From Capniomyces stellatus (Eukaryota > Kickxellomycota > Harpellomycetes > Harpellales > Legeriomycetaceae), in the NCBI GenBank assembly GCA_001661515.1, contig LUVW01000033.1:1-64000 (forward strand): a stretch of 64,000 nucleotides of DNA. The letters are read 5' to 3'. A program made the position numbers and the translations under genes. The notes below the pieces were generated by a model. The model worked only from the letters and a program-made list of their open reading frames with translations, did not search any database and had not been told where the DNA came from. How positions within the stretch are numbered: position 1 is the stretch's first letter; each line of letters starts with the position of its first letter. Shown one piece after another: positions 10,016-21,375 of the stretch.

Positions 10016-13000
10016 ATGGTAAGATATTAAAGAGTAAAGAGTAAAAGTTAAAAACTTGATATAGGTATGGCAGTGAAAAAAAGCAAAAGATTTGGATAAA
10101 TGAACAAAATGGTGCAAATGTAAACATAACCAAATAGAAGGGCTCGTTTTTGAAACCGCCAACCAAGCTAAAGACGCCGACGGTATTAAAAATGGGGGTC
10201 GGGAGTGGCAAAGTGGGAGATACTTTTGAAAGAAAACAGACGAGAGTTGACAGTAATGGTGGTTTGAACAGCTATATCGAGTACAGGCAAATTGGCAAAG
10301 ATTCGACAAATGAAGGATATGAGGAAAGAATGGAAGAGAGCAATGGAATAAATGTGGAAACACAGTACAAAGAGGGAACAAAGCGTAAGAATTTGGAAGA
10401 AAACAGATTGGGATATAAAAGACAGAAACTTGACGAAGATACAGAAGGTAAAAAAAAACAGTGGTTGTGGAGGGGGACAAAAGCTGTTTAACATAATGAG
10501 ATTAATGTCAAGATAAAAAGTGGATCAAGTAAGGGGGTTAAAAATAACAAGAAATGGATTAAATATACAATAGGATTGAGGAGGCTTCAATTGGGGAATA
10601 AAACTAGGCAGCATATGACTAAAGAGGAGCTGAAGAGAAGAATATCGCGGAGACTGACAAGCAATTTGATGAAGATAGTAAATCCAACAACGCATAGCAA
10701 CCAGGCTGGAAATAAGGTAGAACCAAGGGTTGATATAAGAGATTACAACCCTAATACCAAGAAAGGCGGGGCAGGGGGGGTGAGATATGGCAATGTAGGG
10801 GGCAATAAGACAGAAAATCCGAGTAAAAGCAGGTATAATAAGCCGGTGATTGGCGGAAGCAGCAATAACTTGCGGATGCCAAGTAGGGTGCCAAACAACA
10901 TGCCGATAACAAACACAGGACTTTTAAGCAAGAACAACCAAGGCAATGAGGGGATGAGAAAGGGAGCAAATACTGTAAATATGAGCAAACCCACAGAAAA
11001 TCGCAGAGTTGTCAATTATCAGAATAAGCCGAATTGTCTACAAGGGGGAAACAAACGGTTGGACGAGAGGAATTACAATCTTAATGTATATAATCAGGAC
11101 GACTTTGACAACGATACAGATGATGAGGGGCCGCCACCAATGCCAAAGGGATCGAACTTTGATTTCAAAGTAAGTCTTGGTGGATTAATGATTGTAAAAA
11201 AAGGAAGGAAGGTTTGAGGTGGATAAATATTGCAGATAAAACAAGCAGCTGAACTATTATTGTTGTTGTTATTGCTTTGGTGGATGGTGTGTTTTTAGGT
11301 TAGATCAAATGGATTTGAGAACATTTCAAACTATTGGGAAAACAGGTTCAATAGAAATAAAAGAAAGTTGGTTAGCATCCACACGGAACTCGAGTCGTAT
11401 AGAAATATAGGCAAGTAATTTTTATTTTTTTATTTTATTTTATTTTATTTTATTATTTTATTTTATTTTATATTTTATTTTATTTTATTATTTTATTTTA
11501 TTATTTTATTTTATTCTATTTTATTTTATTCTATTTTATTTTATTTTATTTTATTTTCAAGCGTGAATATGACAGTTACCAACAATGTTGTGATTAATAA
11601 TAAATAATAAATATTGGATAATGAATAATAATGAATAATAGTAATGCAAATGGAACATCAACTGAACGAGGCAGTTGAAATATCGGAATCGAGTCAATTA
11701 AATATAGACAAGCTGGAAAAGATAATTGAAGAGATTAGAGAAGAACGTGAATCAGAGAGGCAGAGTTACCAGCAAAAGACGGATGAAATGTCGCGGGTAC
11801 ATGCAGAAAAGTTAGGACTGATAGAAAAGGAAATGGTTGGATTGAAAAACAAAATTGAAGAGCTAAACGAATCAGTGAGCAGTGCAAACAGCAAACTAAG
11901 GAAGAAGACAGAGTTTATTCAAGAACTTGAGGTGAGAAGAGTAATTGGATGATTTGATTGGATGATTTGATTGGATGATTTGATTGGATTGTAAAATGGA
12001 TTGTGAATGTGATTGGCTCAAATAGGAAGAGGTATCAAACATCAACATGGAAAAAAAAAGACTAAAGGAAAAGCTGATGAGTTCGATTGAGGATTTGGAG
12101 ATTTCAACAAAGCTGAATGAAAAGAAAGACCTGACGATTTCAGAACTGACGGACTCGTTGAGGAGTAAGGAGGAGGACATCAAGACGATGGAGGGACTGT
12201 TGCAAAGAGAAGAAAAGGTGCGAAGGAAATTACATAATACAATCCAGGAGCTGAAGGGAAACATTCGGGTGTTTTGTCGATCAAGGCCGCTTTTAGGAGT
12301 AAAGGAGAAGGGAGTAGAAACGGGGAGCGACAAAAGCAGTAACTGTCTATTGTTTCCCAGCGAAAACAAAGAAAAGAATACGGTGGAGTTGGTGCAGGTA
12401 AAGGAAAACGCAACAGGAAAAAACGTGAGCAAATCGGTATCGTTCCAGTTTGATCACGTGTTTGACCCAGACTCGACACAGAACCAAGTGTATGAGGAAA
12501 TATCACAGCTTGTACAGTCAGCACTTGATGGCTACTCGGTGTGTATTTTTGCATATGGACAGACGGGGAGTGGGAAAACGTTTACTATGGAGGGGAAAGG
12601 TGGAGAGAGTAAAAGCACGGATGCGGATGGGCCTAACGAGTCTGGGGTGATCCCCAGGGCCCTGGAGCAGATCTATACGGAAACCCTGCGGCTAAAGTCG
12701 AAAGGGTGGGAGTACGACTTGAAGGCGCAATTTGTGGAGATTTACAATGAGCAGCTATTTGATTTGCTGGACAGCTCAGCCAATAGAAACAAAGCATCAA
12801 AGCTCGAGATAAGACAGAACCCCGACAACTCAATCTACATCAGCAACTGTGAAAAGGTTGCAGTCAACTCCATCAGCCAAGTCAACCACCTGCTGTCCAA
12901 GGCCGCAAACAACCGGTCTGTAGCCTCGACTCTCTGCAACGACCGGTCATCAAGATCACACTCTGTCTTTTCCCTCTACATAACCGGTACAAACGCGCTG

Positions 13001-13354
13001 ACCTCTGAGTCGTGCAATTCTGTTCTCAACCTAATTGATCTTGCGGGCTCAGAGCGCCTGTCGTCCAGTGGTGCGAGCGGTGACCGTCTCAAGGAAACCC
13101 AGGCCATCAACAAGTCACTGAGTAGTTTGGGTGATGTTATTTTTTCTATTGCTAATTCAGATAAACACGTGCCTTATAGAAACAGTAAACTCACTCATCT
13201 CCTGATGCCTAGCCTTGGGTGCGGCAGCTCCAAGACTCTGATGTTTGTCTGTGTCAGTCCCGACTCTGCTAGTTCCCAGGAAACTCTTTGTTCCCTGCGA
13301 TTTGCCTCCAAAGTCAACTCTTGCCATATTGGCTCAGCCAAACAAAAGCATTGA
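10016..13354 (+). CDS. KAR3: kinesin-14 (C-terminal motor, KAR3-like), multi-exon
   Basis: Minus-end-directed spindle motor. Proposed exons: 10016-10018 (ATG only), 10138-10447, 10574-11169, 11299-11410, 11642-11931 and 12026-13354. All phases agree and give 879 residues. The basic, Asn/Gly-rich tail is followed by a coiled coil (exons 5 and 6) and the motor at the C-terminus. The kinesin-14 neck is seen in IQELKGNIRVFCRSRP. The motor has the P-loop GQTGSGKT, switch I SSRSHS, switch II DLAGSER and YRNSKLTHLL. The last three introns rest on good evidence; one is GC-AG (11411-11641). The two 5' exons are less sure: the 10448-10573 intron is placed to remove an in-frame TAA at 10489. Kinesin-14s slide and crosslink microtubules in mitosis and karyogamy. 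The gene is convergent with the oxidoreductase at 13525. Confidence 0.85.
11411..11641 (+). other. probable GC-AG intron of the kinesin gene
   Basis: The exon ends ATATAG and the intron begins GCAAGT, which is the strong GC-AG donor consensus. It ends AATAATAG. Only this donor keeps the frame: the nearby GTAATT four bases on would give the wrong phase with every usable acceptor. The intron is filled with (TTTTA)n repeats. Confidence 0.6.
11420..11557. repeat. (TTTTA)n pentanucleotide repeat inside a kinesin intron
   Basis: About 25 copies of TTTTA with occasional TTA and TTCTA variants. Confidence 0.9.
11945..11992. repeat. 14-base minisatellite inside a kinesin intron
   Basis: The unit TTGGATGATTTGAT occurs three times in tandem in the 94-base intron 11932-12025. 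Confidence 0.85.
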
Positions 13355-13524
13355 TTTTATTTCCTTTTTTACTACTATTTCTTTTCTTTTTCTTTTTCTT
13401 TTTTTTTCTTCAACTACTTTATTCATAACTATTTTTCCACTCATACTCGAATACAAGTATAAATTTAAACTATTATTGTGTAATCTATAAACAAGGTAAT
13501 GCCTCCATCCCATACACTCTGCCC

Positions 13525-14607
13525 CTAATAGTATATTGTCTTTTTCTCGCTGTTGCTGGCAAATCCCATCTCAATTATCTTCATCACAACCACGCTCTCC
13601 TCGCTTTTAACCGCCAACTCCTCATTGCCCAGAACTGCATTGTAAACGTTTTTATAGTACCCCAAGTAATTTCCCTTCTCCGTCTCCACCTTCCCAATAA
13701 CATGAACCCCATTTATCTCCGTATCCAGCGTTCCCCAGTTGTCCTGAACATCATCCCCAAACTCCACACAGTTCACTGGTGTCTTTCCTGCTATCAGCTG
13801 CTCCTCCTGCCTATCAAGCCCATACTTGACAAACGACCCCTTTGTCCCAAATACCGAAAACCGTGGTGGCTTGATCCGTGTCGCCATTGACGCTCTGCAA
13901 CACACCGTCAAATTCTTGCCTTTAACCACATACCCAAGTGTCAGCACAAAACTGTCGTCTGAAATATCCTCAAGTGGCCTCTGCGTCTGAATCAAACAAT
14001 GCACACTCTCTGGCTTTCCAAACACCGATACCATTTGGTCAATCAAATGCGGCCCCAAATCATAAAATATCCCACTTCCCGCAACATCCTTGTTTTCCCT
14101 CCAGCTGCTTGACGTCTGCTTCTTTTGCATCCTGTATCTGTCAAACCGACTCTCTATCTCCAAAACCTGCCCACACAACCCCCCCTCAACCACCTTCTTC
14201 ACCGTCAAAAAGTCCCCATCAAATCTCCTGTTTTGGTACACGCTCAGTACCAACCCCTGCTTCTTTGCCAACAAATCCAGCTCCTGCGCATCCTCATACT
14301 TCACTGTAAATGGCTTCTCCACTATACAATGCTTTCCTCCCAACAATACCTTCTTTGCATATTCATAATGCGTGCTGTTTACACTCGTTATCACCACCAA
14401 ATCCACCTCCTTAATCTCCACCAACTCCTCAATCGTCCTCACTATCTCCACTGTTGGGTACACTTTTACGCTTTCCGACTTTGTCCTCTCCAACACATGT
14501 GTCAGCCTCAATCCTCGCAACGATGTTACCAATGGACAATGAAACACTTTTGCCGAGAACCCAAATCCAACCACCGCTACATTCAACACTCTTTCTACTT
14601 TTTCCAT
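13525..14607 (-). CDS. Gfo/Idh/MocA-family NAD(P)-dependent oxidoreductase
   Basis: Single-exon gene of 360 residues, a normal length for the family. Residues 8-25 (LNVAVVGFGFSAKVFHCPL) form the Rossmann nucleotide-binding turn. The conserved EKP (CIVEKPFTV, about residue 95) and a C-terminal-domain GPHLIDQM, whose His is the usual catalytic residue, are both present. The pattern GFxxKxFH near the N-terminus is that of the YdgJ-like branch. The enzyme oxidises or reduces a sugar or polyol-type substrate with NAD(P); the substrate cannot be told. It is probably cytosolic: no signal peptide or membrane segment. It ends 170 bases from the convergent kinesin gene. C-rich third codon positions make the complementary strand look open, but that is a shadow. 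Confidence 0.92.
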   Translation of the reverse strand: MEKVERVLNVAVVGFGFSAKVFHCPLVTSLRGLRLTHVLERTKSESVKVYPTVEIVRTIEELVEIKEVDLVVITSVNSTHYEYAKKVLLGGKHCIVEKPFTVKYEDAQELDLLAKKQGLVLSVYQNRRFDGDFLTVKKVVEGGLCGQVLEIESRFDRYRMQKKQTSSSWRENKDVAGSGIFYDLGPHLIDQMVSVFGKPESVHCLIQTQRPLEDISDDSFVLTLGYVVKGKNLTVCCRASMATRIKPPRFSVFGTKGSFVKYGLDRQEEQLIAGKTPVNCVEFGDDVQDNWGTLDTEINGVHVIGKVETEKGNYLGYYKNVYNAVLGNEELAVKSEESVVVMKIIEMGFASNSEKKTIYY

Positions 14608-16969
14608 TATCCTGTCCTTTAAACGCTCTTTGTTGCTCTTAATATTGCTGTTTATTGTTTGTTGGTATATATATATCCTTTGTCTTTTACTTTATTCTTT
14701 TTTGCGCTGTTGCTTCTAGAATAAAGCTCTTCCCCTTAACTATTTATTGCTTGTTTACTTTTCAGTCTTGTATTATTTATTATTTGTAATTGACACCTTT
14801 TTTATTATTACTATTATCATTTTCATCTTTTTATTGAAACTAACCCTGCTTCACTACTTTACAATAAAACAAATCAAAATTAAATCCACTCGTTTCTACT
14901 TGCTGAACCCAAATATTGATCTAGCCCCCCCCCCCCCCCCCCCCCCCCCACNTTCCCCCCCCCCCCCCCCCCCCCTCCATAACCAAAGTTAGTTGCATTC
15001 TAACCCTCCCTATCTCGCTTTATAGCATACTTGCGTAACCAAAACACAGGCTACATTAGCCACTGCAAACCTATTTCTTATTTTTCTTTTGGAACGACTG
15101 GACATACAAACAAAACTTACAGTCACATTTGCACGCTTCGTAGCAGTATCTAGCAGTCTCACACTTGCAGTATTTATATTCTGCTGCCTCCTTATCATTC
15201 ATCACTGATGTAAACTACTTGACAGTCTTACTCACTAACACACACACTGTATTCTATTTGCTTTTAAAACGAAAAAGCGAAACCACACTCCAGTACCTAG
15301 TATTTATACTGCATTGAGGTGCTTTAGTTGAACTAGCGCAATTCCAACATTACATCTACTTGGTCTATAGCAACACTACAGAACTGTCTATCACCATTCC
15401 GCTAAGCCTGTCAGAGTTAAATATAAAATAAAAAAGCCAAGGCCAGTCAACATAAAGACATGTTTATACTCTCACTCTCCCATTGTAACATTTTTTACTT
15501 GATCCGAATAAGCCTTTACTAGACATCCCTAGTACTTTTAGAAAACTCTGCCAAATTTTAATAGTTGACAGCAATAAATATCAAAATTCACAGCTCCTGT
15601 GTTGAAAATCGTCACTGTTGGGTTTTGTGATGTAATTGAGATATCTGCTTTATATTCTGTCACTTTGTGAGTGTGTGTGTGTTTTAACCCTGTTTTGTTA
15701 TTTAGAAAAAAGTCTGTCGATTTAAATACTGCATGGCTACAGTTAAACATGTCACCATTTGGTTGATATAATAGAATAATTAATCTAATAAATATCTCAG
15801 TATTTTTTATTTCTTTATTGACAAATCTCGGTATTTTTCATTTATTTTTTCAAAATTACTTTTTAACCCGATTTATGTTGTAGAATAATAAAATAAATCG
15901 AGCCATTTTGAAATTAAAGTCTGGATAATAACAATTATGTTTTACGAAAAGTTACATTTGGCCACCAGTACCAACACAGATCGTACTTCCTGGATAACAA
16001 AAACTCGTTTGACGCTAAATACTGAAATAATAATATACACAATTCTCTGAACTTTATTGTCTAGTGCGAGTCTTCATCGCTTGTTCTATTCATTGAATCG
16101 GTTCAAACAACCAACTTCCCAAACTAGGCAATACAAACTACATTACATGTTACAAAGCTGAGTGGGGGATATCAAGAAGTTCGCTGTTTGAATTACATTG
16201 TAAACCATTTTATAAACATTATAATAGCAATTAACAATGTGGTATGATTAACTTCCTGACCTTGTAGAATTATTTGCAACTAAAATCAGCTAGCTGTGAG
16301 TTTAGTATAGAAATTTTACTAGCAACATCACAAAACTAATGGTTATACAAGTGATCGGTATTAATTCAAAGCTTGAATATAATGTCTATGATTTAAGAGT
16401 GGCTTAAGGCACACGAGTTGCTTGTTTTAAAAAATAACTCTTGGTTACTACAATTCAAAAATAAAACAAACGCTTGATTGTTTACTAGCTTTTGTTATCA
16501 AAATAAAATAAAACCATTGAAAGCAACATTGTTGGGTATGTCTTTATTTATTAAGTATTGTTATATTTGGACGGATCTGGCGTTGATTGTACATAACAAC
16601 TCAATTGGATTGATAAAGTTTGATTGAGTGTATAGAACAAACAAAGTGAGTTAAACAATTCAAAAATAAAAATAAAAATAAAAGTAAAAAGGAAATGGAC
16701 ATGAGCTTGTTGGTAGAGACAGCTTTAAGACGTTTGTCCTTACAGTCGAATGTCGGTAGCTTATTGTTAACATTTAATTTACGCTTCAATAGACATTTTT
16801 TTAAAGCACAATTTGATTCTTTCGAAATGGGTTTAAGTAGACGATTTGTGACTAAAAAGACTTCTAAGCCTATAAAAAAACTAGCAAAATATGCATACAT
16901 TTTATTTTTATTTTTTTATCACAAATTATTTGTCTTAAATTTTGAAAATAAAAAAATGATTATCATATT
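14608..16969. other. gene-poor region with poly-C assembly join
   Basis: No supported gene. The upstream part has a TATATATA near 14666, which could serve the oxidoreductase. Poly-C with an N lies at 14925-14975. Other open frames are short and AT-driven. Confidence 0.55.
14925..14975. other. poly-C tract with an undetermined base
   Basis: C25 (14925-14949), then five bases including N at 14952, then C21 (14955-14975). This is most likely an assembly join or a sequencing slip in a homopolymer, not natural structure. Confidence 0.8.
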
Positions 16970-17640
16970 TCAACAAAAAAAAAAAAAATTATTATCTTGT
17001 TTATGTCTTGGGAATAATTTCCTATAGTTTTCTAAATATTTATCTATTGCTCCAAAATCAATAGTTCTTTTTTCCTGGTCAAGGTTATGGAATACTAGCT
17101 TTTCTTTTCCTCCCTCTATACCTGGGTCAATAAAGTACCATGAATTCATTTCTTTCATCCATGATTCCTTATTTTTTTTTTGAAGAGTGTGACCAGTCGT
17201 GTTTAATTTTATTCTCTGCTTCGGTTTTCCATCTTTGGAACAGTTCGGTATAATTCAGTTCGATTTCCGATAGTGCGAGTTCGGTTCTTGCTCGATATTT
17301 ATTCCACATTGCCAATGCATGCAGGATCTCGACATTCGGTATTAATCCTTTAAATTTATTAAATTGATTTAGAATATCTTTGTATTATACTTTCTTGTCC
17401 TCGCTTTTTCCGCTTATTCTATTCAATAAACCGTTAATCAAACCCCAATATTCGTGTATTCTACTGCATTCGTAAAATATATGTCTGTTTGTTTCTTCAT
17501 TACCACATGCCTTACATATGTGTGTATACATTTTTTTGTATAATTTGATCTAATCAACCTAAATTCGTAATTCAGACCCATTGTTTTGATTCGTGTAGTA
17601 TTCTGAACTCTCCAAATCAACTAAACTACATCTAATAAAT
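16970..17640 (-). mobile_element. broken 3' end of a non-LTR (LINE-type) retrotransposon
   Basis: Read on the minus strand, the part at about 17528-17460 encodes a reverse-transcriptase-type zinc-binding motif: CGNEETNRHIFYEC followed by SRIHEYWG. This is the pattern that follows the reverse transcriptase in many LINEs. It continues through IPNVEILHALAMWNKYRAR and FQRWKTEAENKIKHDW, and a final frame with WYFIDPGIEGGKEKLVF. At least two frame changes and two stops break it. The reverse transcriptase core is absent, so the copy is 5'-truncated, as LINE copies often are. The family name is inference from the motif. Confidence 0.6.
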
Positions 17641-18588
17641 ATGGCAAACCAACCTCTAACCAACAAGTAAAACTTAGATGTTGATGACCCAAAGTTGGGT
17701 CATGATCCAATCATGGAATTCACTAATAAAGAATGTTTTTTAGCTACGAAATCAATATAAAATAACACGCCAAGAGCTAGTCATTTCGGCCTTTTACTCC
17801 ATTAATAATCATCTAGTATGCATTAACTTTTAAAAGCCTTTAATTATTTAAAATTACGAGTTTTATTGCTAAGCTCATTAGCGATAATATAACTTATTTT
17901 GGTGTCCAAGTCCACAAGTTCAATTAAAATTAAATAATTAAAACCCCAAGAATTAAAATTAATGGTGAGTTTTATTGTTCCTGACAATTTGGGTCGTAAA
18001 CTTCGCTTAATTTTACCCCCTACTTAGTGGATTTGTGCAATCAAAATAATTTAACTGCTTTTTAAAATTTTTGTTTCTCAATCTCTTTTTTTTAAAAAAA
18101 AAAACTGCAACGCTTCAGAGTCGATGGCATATATTTGGCGATTTGGGTCCTTAGACCTGAATAAAGGCTTGAACATAAGACCTTAATATACCCGCCTGTT
18201 CTTTTAATTTTAATTTTATCTTTAACTTACACTGTCATACATTATTGCCTTTTTTTCAAACCAAAAAGGACTGGTCAACTCGATATATACTTGATAAATT
18301 TAAACCATCAACGCATAGGGTACTTTGGATAGTATGCCCAAACAGATATAGTATAACGAACGGATACAGTTTATGTGAATTGATATAGCAAGCTAGTGGG
18401 AAAAAAATAAGAGTATGTGTAAAATATATCGGTTATAATTACTTTTAGTAAATGCGCTACCACCAAGTCTTACGTTATTTTTAATGGAGCATTGATTTTA
18501 AGTACCGACCATCAATTTCTGGTATCAGCACTCAGCGTAGATCAAATCAATTACACCAACTAACAACTGAAAATTAACAACTGATAGA
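17641..18588. other. intergenic region before the glycosyltransferase gene
   Basis: AT-rich, with no coding signal I trust. It contains the presumed promoter of the gene at 18589. Confidence 0.5.
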
Positions 18589-19971
18589 ATGGCTTTAGGA
18601 CACACAATCCGGCAATTTATTAAAGCGGCACCGACAGAGCTGCTCAGAATAACAATTAGGGCAAAGATAGCGATTATAATATCTTTATTGGTGGTCTGTA
18701 TTATATTGATTGGCAAGCAATTTTTTTTGGAATTCGCTAAAAGTGGAAATAATCTGCGCAAGATCTCTGGACTGGGCAATAGTCTAAATGGCTACGGGAG
18801 TATATCTGCTGAAATTGGGACATCAAGCCGATGCCAGACCGAAAATCGACTGAAACTCGATAGATCTCGGGAAGTTTATGGCAGATACCTGCCGCTTCTG
18901 CCACACAGCCCCGACTACATAATCGACAAAATTGAGACATTTGGTAAATATTACCACTACAAAAAATTAGAAAAAAACAACCATAAGGCGAACAGTACAA
19001 AGTATTTCTTTGTGGCGAACTTACACAATAATGAAGAAATAATTCCACATTTCTCCCAAGAACTACTTCGCGTGTTTGATTTCTTAGGCACTGAAAACGT
19101 GTTTTTCTCTGTTTATGAAAGCGCGTCGGAAGACAACACAAAAAAAAAGCTGCGGGAATTTTCAAAAGTGCTGGACAAATTCAACATCAAAAACAAATTT
19201 AATCTTGATAAAGCTAAAAGGCCAAAAACGTACCACAGGATAGAGTTTTTGGCAAAAGTTCGCAACAAGGCTTTGGAACCACTGATTGAAAACTACAACA
19301 ACGGGATAAAATATGACAAAATCGTGTTTTTAAATGACATTGTGTTCTGCAGAAATGATATTTTGGAGCTGATTCTACAGTCAAACACGCACAAATCCGA
19401 CATCACATGTCCATTGGACTATGACAATATCAATTATGAAGAGGACGGTGTATCCAAAAAAACCAAGGGGTTTAGAGATACATGGGTTGCACGCAATATA
19501 GACGGTAAAGAAATGATAAAAAATATGACAGAAATGGTCTCGGATCACATTTCGGTGGAAAGAAACAAAAAGCTACTTCCTTTCCAAGTGCAGTGCTGCT
19601 GGAACGGAATTGCTATACTCAACCCTGAGCCTTTTTACCCGCCTTTAAATCTCAGGTTCAGAAGGTCAAACATTTTGACGAACGAATGCTCAGCATCCGA
19701 GTGCTCACTACTCTGCAACGACTTTTGGCAAAACAACTACCGAAGGGTCATCGTTGTTCCTGGGGTCGAAGTGCCCTATACTTTTGAAGATTTTGATTTC
19801 TACGACAATGTCACCACCAACGCTCTTGATGGGGACATAGACAGACCTTTCAAATTACAGGACGGGCCTGAAACAATCCTTTGTAAGGGGATGGTCGAAA
19901 ACAACAAATACGACCCAGATCAGCCTGACGAATACATCAACTACACTAACAATGGAAAAAATGTGGAGTAG
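18589..19971 (+). CDS. family-69 glycosyltransferase (CAP59/CMT1-like alpha-1,3-mannosyltransferase)
   Basis: Single-exon gene of 460 residues with type II membrane topology: a short basic N-terminus, then a membrane anchor at about 24-47 (AKIAIIISLLVVCIILIG) and a lumenal catalytic part. Family signatures are YFFVANLHNNEEIIPHF, VFFSVYESASEDNT, YHRIEFLAKVRNKALEPL, KIVFLNDIVFCRNDILEL and the late VQCCWNGIAILNPEPF. The FLNDIVF segment stands where the acidic donor/metal motif lies in this family. Relatives such as Cryptococcus CMT1 and CAP59 act in the Golgi on mannose-containing glycans. The acceptor here cannot be told. The N-terminal anchor and the full set of signatures suggest a complete enzyme. 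Confidence 0.9.
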   Translation: MALGHTIRQFIKAAPTELLRITIRAKIAIIISLLVVCIILIGKQFFLEFAKSGNNLRKISGLGNSLNGYGSISAEIGTSSRCQTENRLKLDRSREVYGRYLPLLPHSPDYIIDKIETFGKYYHYKKLEKNNHKANSTKYFFVANLHNNEEIIPHFSQELLRVFDFLGTENVFFSVYESASEDNTKKKLREFSKVLDKFNIKNKFNLDKAKRPKTYHRIEFLAKVRNKALEPLIENYNNGIKYDKIVFLNDIVFCRNDILELILQSNTHKSDITCPLDYDNINYEEDGVSKKTKGFRDTWVARNIDGKEMIKNMTEMVSDHISVERNKKLLPFQVQCCWNGIAILNPEPFYPPLNLRFRRSNILTNECSASECSLLCNDFWQNNYRRVIVVPGVEVPYTFEDFDFYDNVTTNALDGDIDRPFKLQDGPETILCKGMVENNKYDPDQPDEYINYTNNGKNVE

Positions 19972-20432
19972 GTTATAGCCCCACTTTACTCGCAAACCTT
20001 GAAAATAAGCTGGACCTTATCTATTTTACTTTATTATCTGGCAACCGAATAGTTAGTTTCTTGTAGTATACATTTTTTTTATCTTTACTTTTATTTTTAT
20101 TCTTTCGATATCAACAGTATCAGTGTTTAAATTGTTTTTAAACAAATATAGACAAGCACAAACACAAACACTAGTGTTTCTGAAGGCCCACGCCTTTGTT
20201 GACCTTATAAGCTATGTACAAACACCACACCAGGTTGAAAAAACTTGTTGTGCTAATTAAAAATACGATATTTACCATGAAAGTTTAGTCGATTAGTTGA
20301 CTTGAGACGAAAACAACGTATAAATATGGAAAGCCTATTTTTCACTCCTTGGTTTTTTGATTTTGTTTTATTTATTAATCCCATTTGACTTGCATGCTTT
20401 GCATAAAGTCGAATAGTTTTAGTCGGGTCAAT
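19972..20432. other. intergenic
   Basis: No gene seen. AT-rich 3' region of the glycosyltransferase gene. Confidence 0.5.
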
Positions 20433-21375
20433 ATGTTAACATTGCTATTTATAAAAAAAAACGATAAATATCACTTGTTGGGAAAAGCTGGTAATGACAC
20501 AGAATCGTGTGGCGAGTTTGAAAATTGCTTGGTACGTTTTATATCTATCCATTGTAGCTATGATCTCTTTATAGGTTGGTAGCCACTCAAACTGTCATGT
20601 TTGCTTTTCTTTTTTTGTGAATATTGGTAGATAATAGCTATAATTCATTTCATTTCGATAACTGGGTCAACAAATCGTTTTTGCTCCGGATGCACTAGTT
20701 TGTTGACAATTCCGCTTAATGGTCGCTGATCCTGGTTACATACTGATGCTACCTTGATTGGGTTTGGTTTAGGTCCCATGCGCTCTGCCCTGTTTACGTA
20801 TGACTGAAAGTTATACTCTTTAAATTTTGGAATTGAACAAGAGGTCTATCCATTTGCTTTATTTTCAAAGCTTATTGAAGCATCAGCAAGCGCTAAAGAT
20901 AAAAATACAGCCGTGAACTTCGTATCTGGAATATTTTGTGCAGAAAATAATCAAAACCTTGATGGATGCACAAAAGGACTATTAAAACCCAACTATTCTT
21001 TACATATATCAGTAAGAAAAATGCCACAGGCCTTAAAAATAATCTCGTTTGCAGCTTTAGGTATTTGGAATGAGGTGCATGTTCCCTCTACCGCGTTTTC
21101 CAACGCTTTTATCCATCCAAACTATGGCAAGCGTGTTGATTCGGCTACATCTGCAGCCTGGCACTTTATTTTATCGGTACAATATGCCCAGAATAGAAAT
21201 ATTCAAAAATGGCGAATGGAAGCCGGCTTATGTGGACATAATAAAATCAATGAATATGATGAACACCTATATTTCCACAGCAAATATAGACTTTGGTTTT
21301 TTTTTTCTCGATCCAAGCTGTCCCAGCTCTCCTTTAGCTTTTATTAATTTATCCATCTGTTCGTCTATTACCTAA
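20433..21375 (+). pseudogene. decayed unrecognised gene (in-frame TGAs and frameshifts)
   Basis: A coding-like track runs for more than 250 codons but is broken. It starts with a possible exon ending SCGEFENCL before GTACGT (about 20532), then DNSYNSFHFDNWVNKSF. After a frame change it continues through SWLHTDATLIGFGLGPMRSA, KLYSLNFGIEQEVYPFALF, SGIFCAENNQN and WNEVHVPSTAFSNAF. Stops TGA at 20727 and 20805 interrupt it. Near 21180 the sense passes to another frame (IEIFKNGEWKPAYVDI). I do not recognise the family. Both stops are TGA, as CGA-to-TGA decay would give. It could also be a spliced gene that I cannot resolve, but the evenly spaced breaks favour a pseudogene. Confidence 0.45.

Noticed and set aside
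13938..14622. Overlapping plus-strand frames of up to 165 codons
   Set aside because: Complement of the Gfo/Idh/MocA gene, caused by its G-rich third positions.
16098..16125. tRNA B-box-like GGTTCAAACAACC
   Set aside because: No A box or cloverleaf could be built around it.
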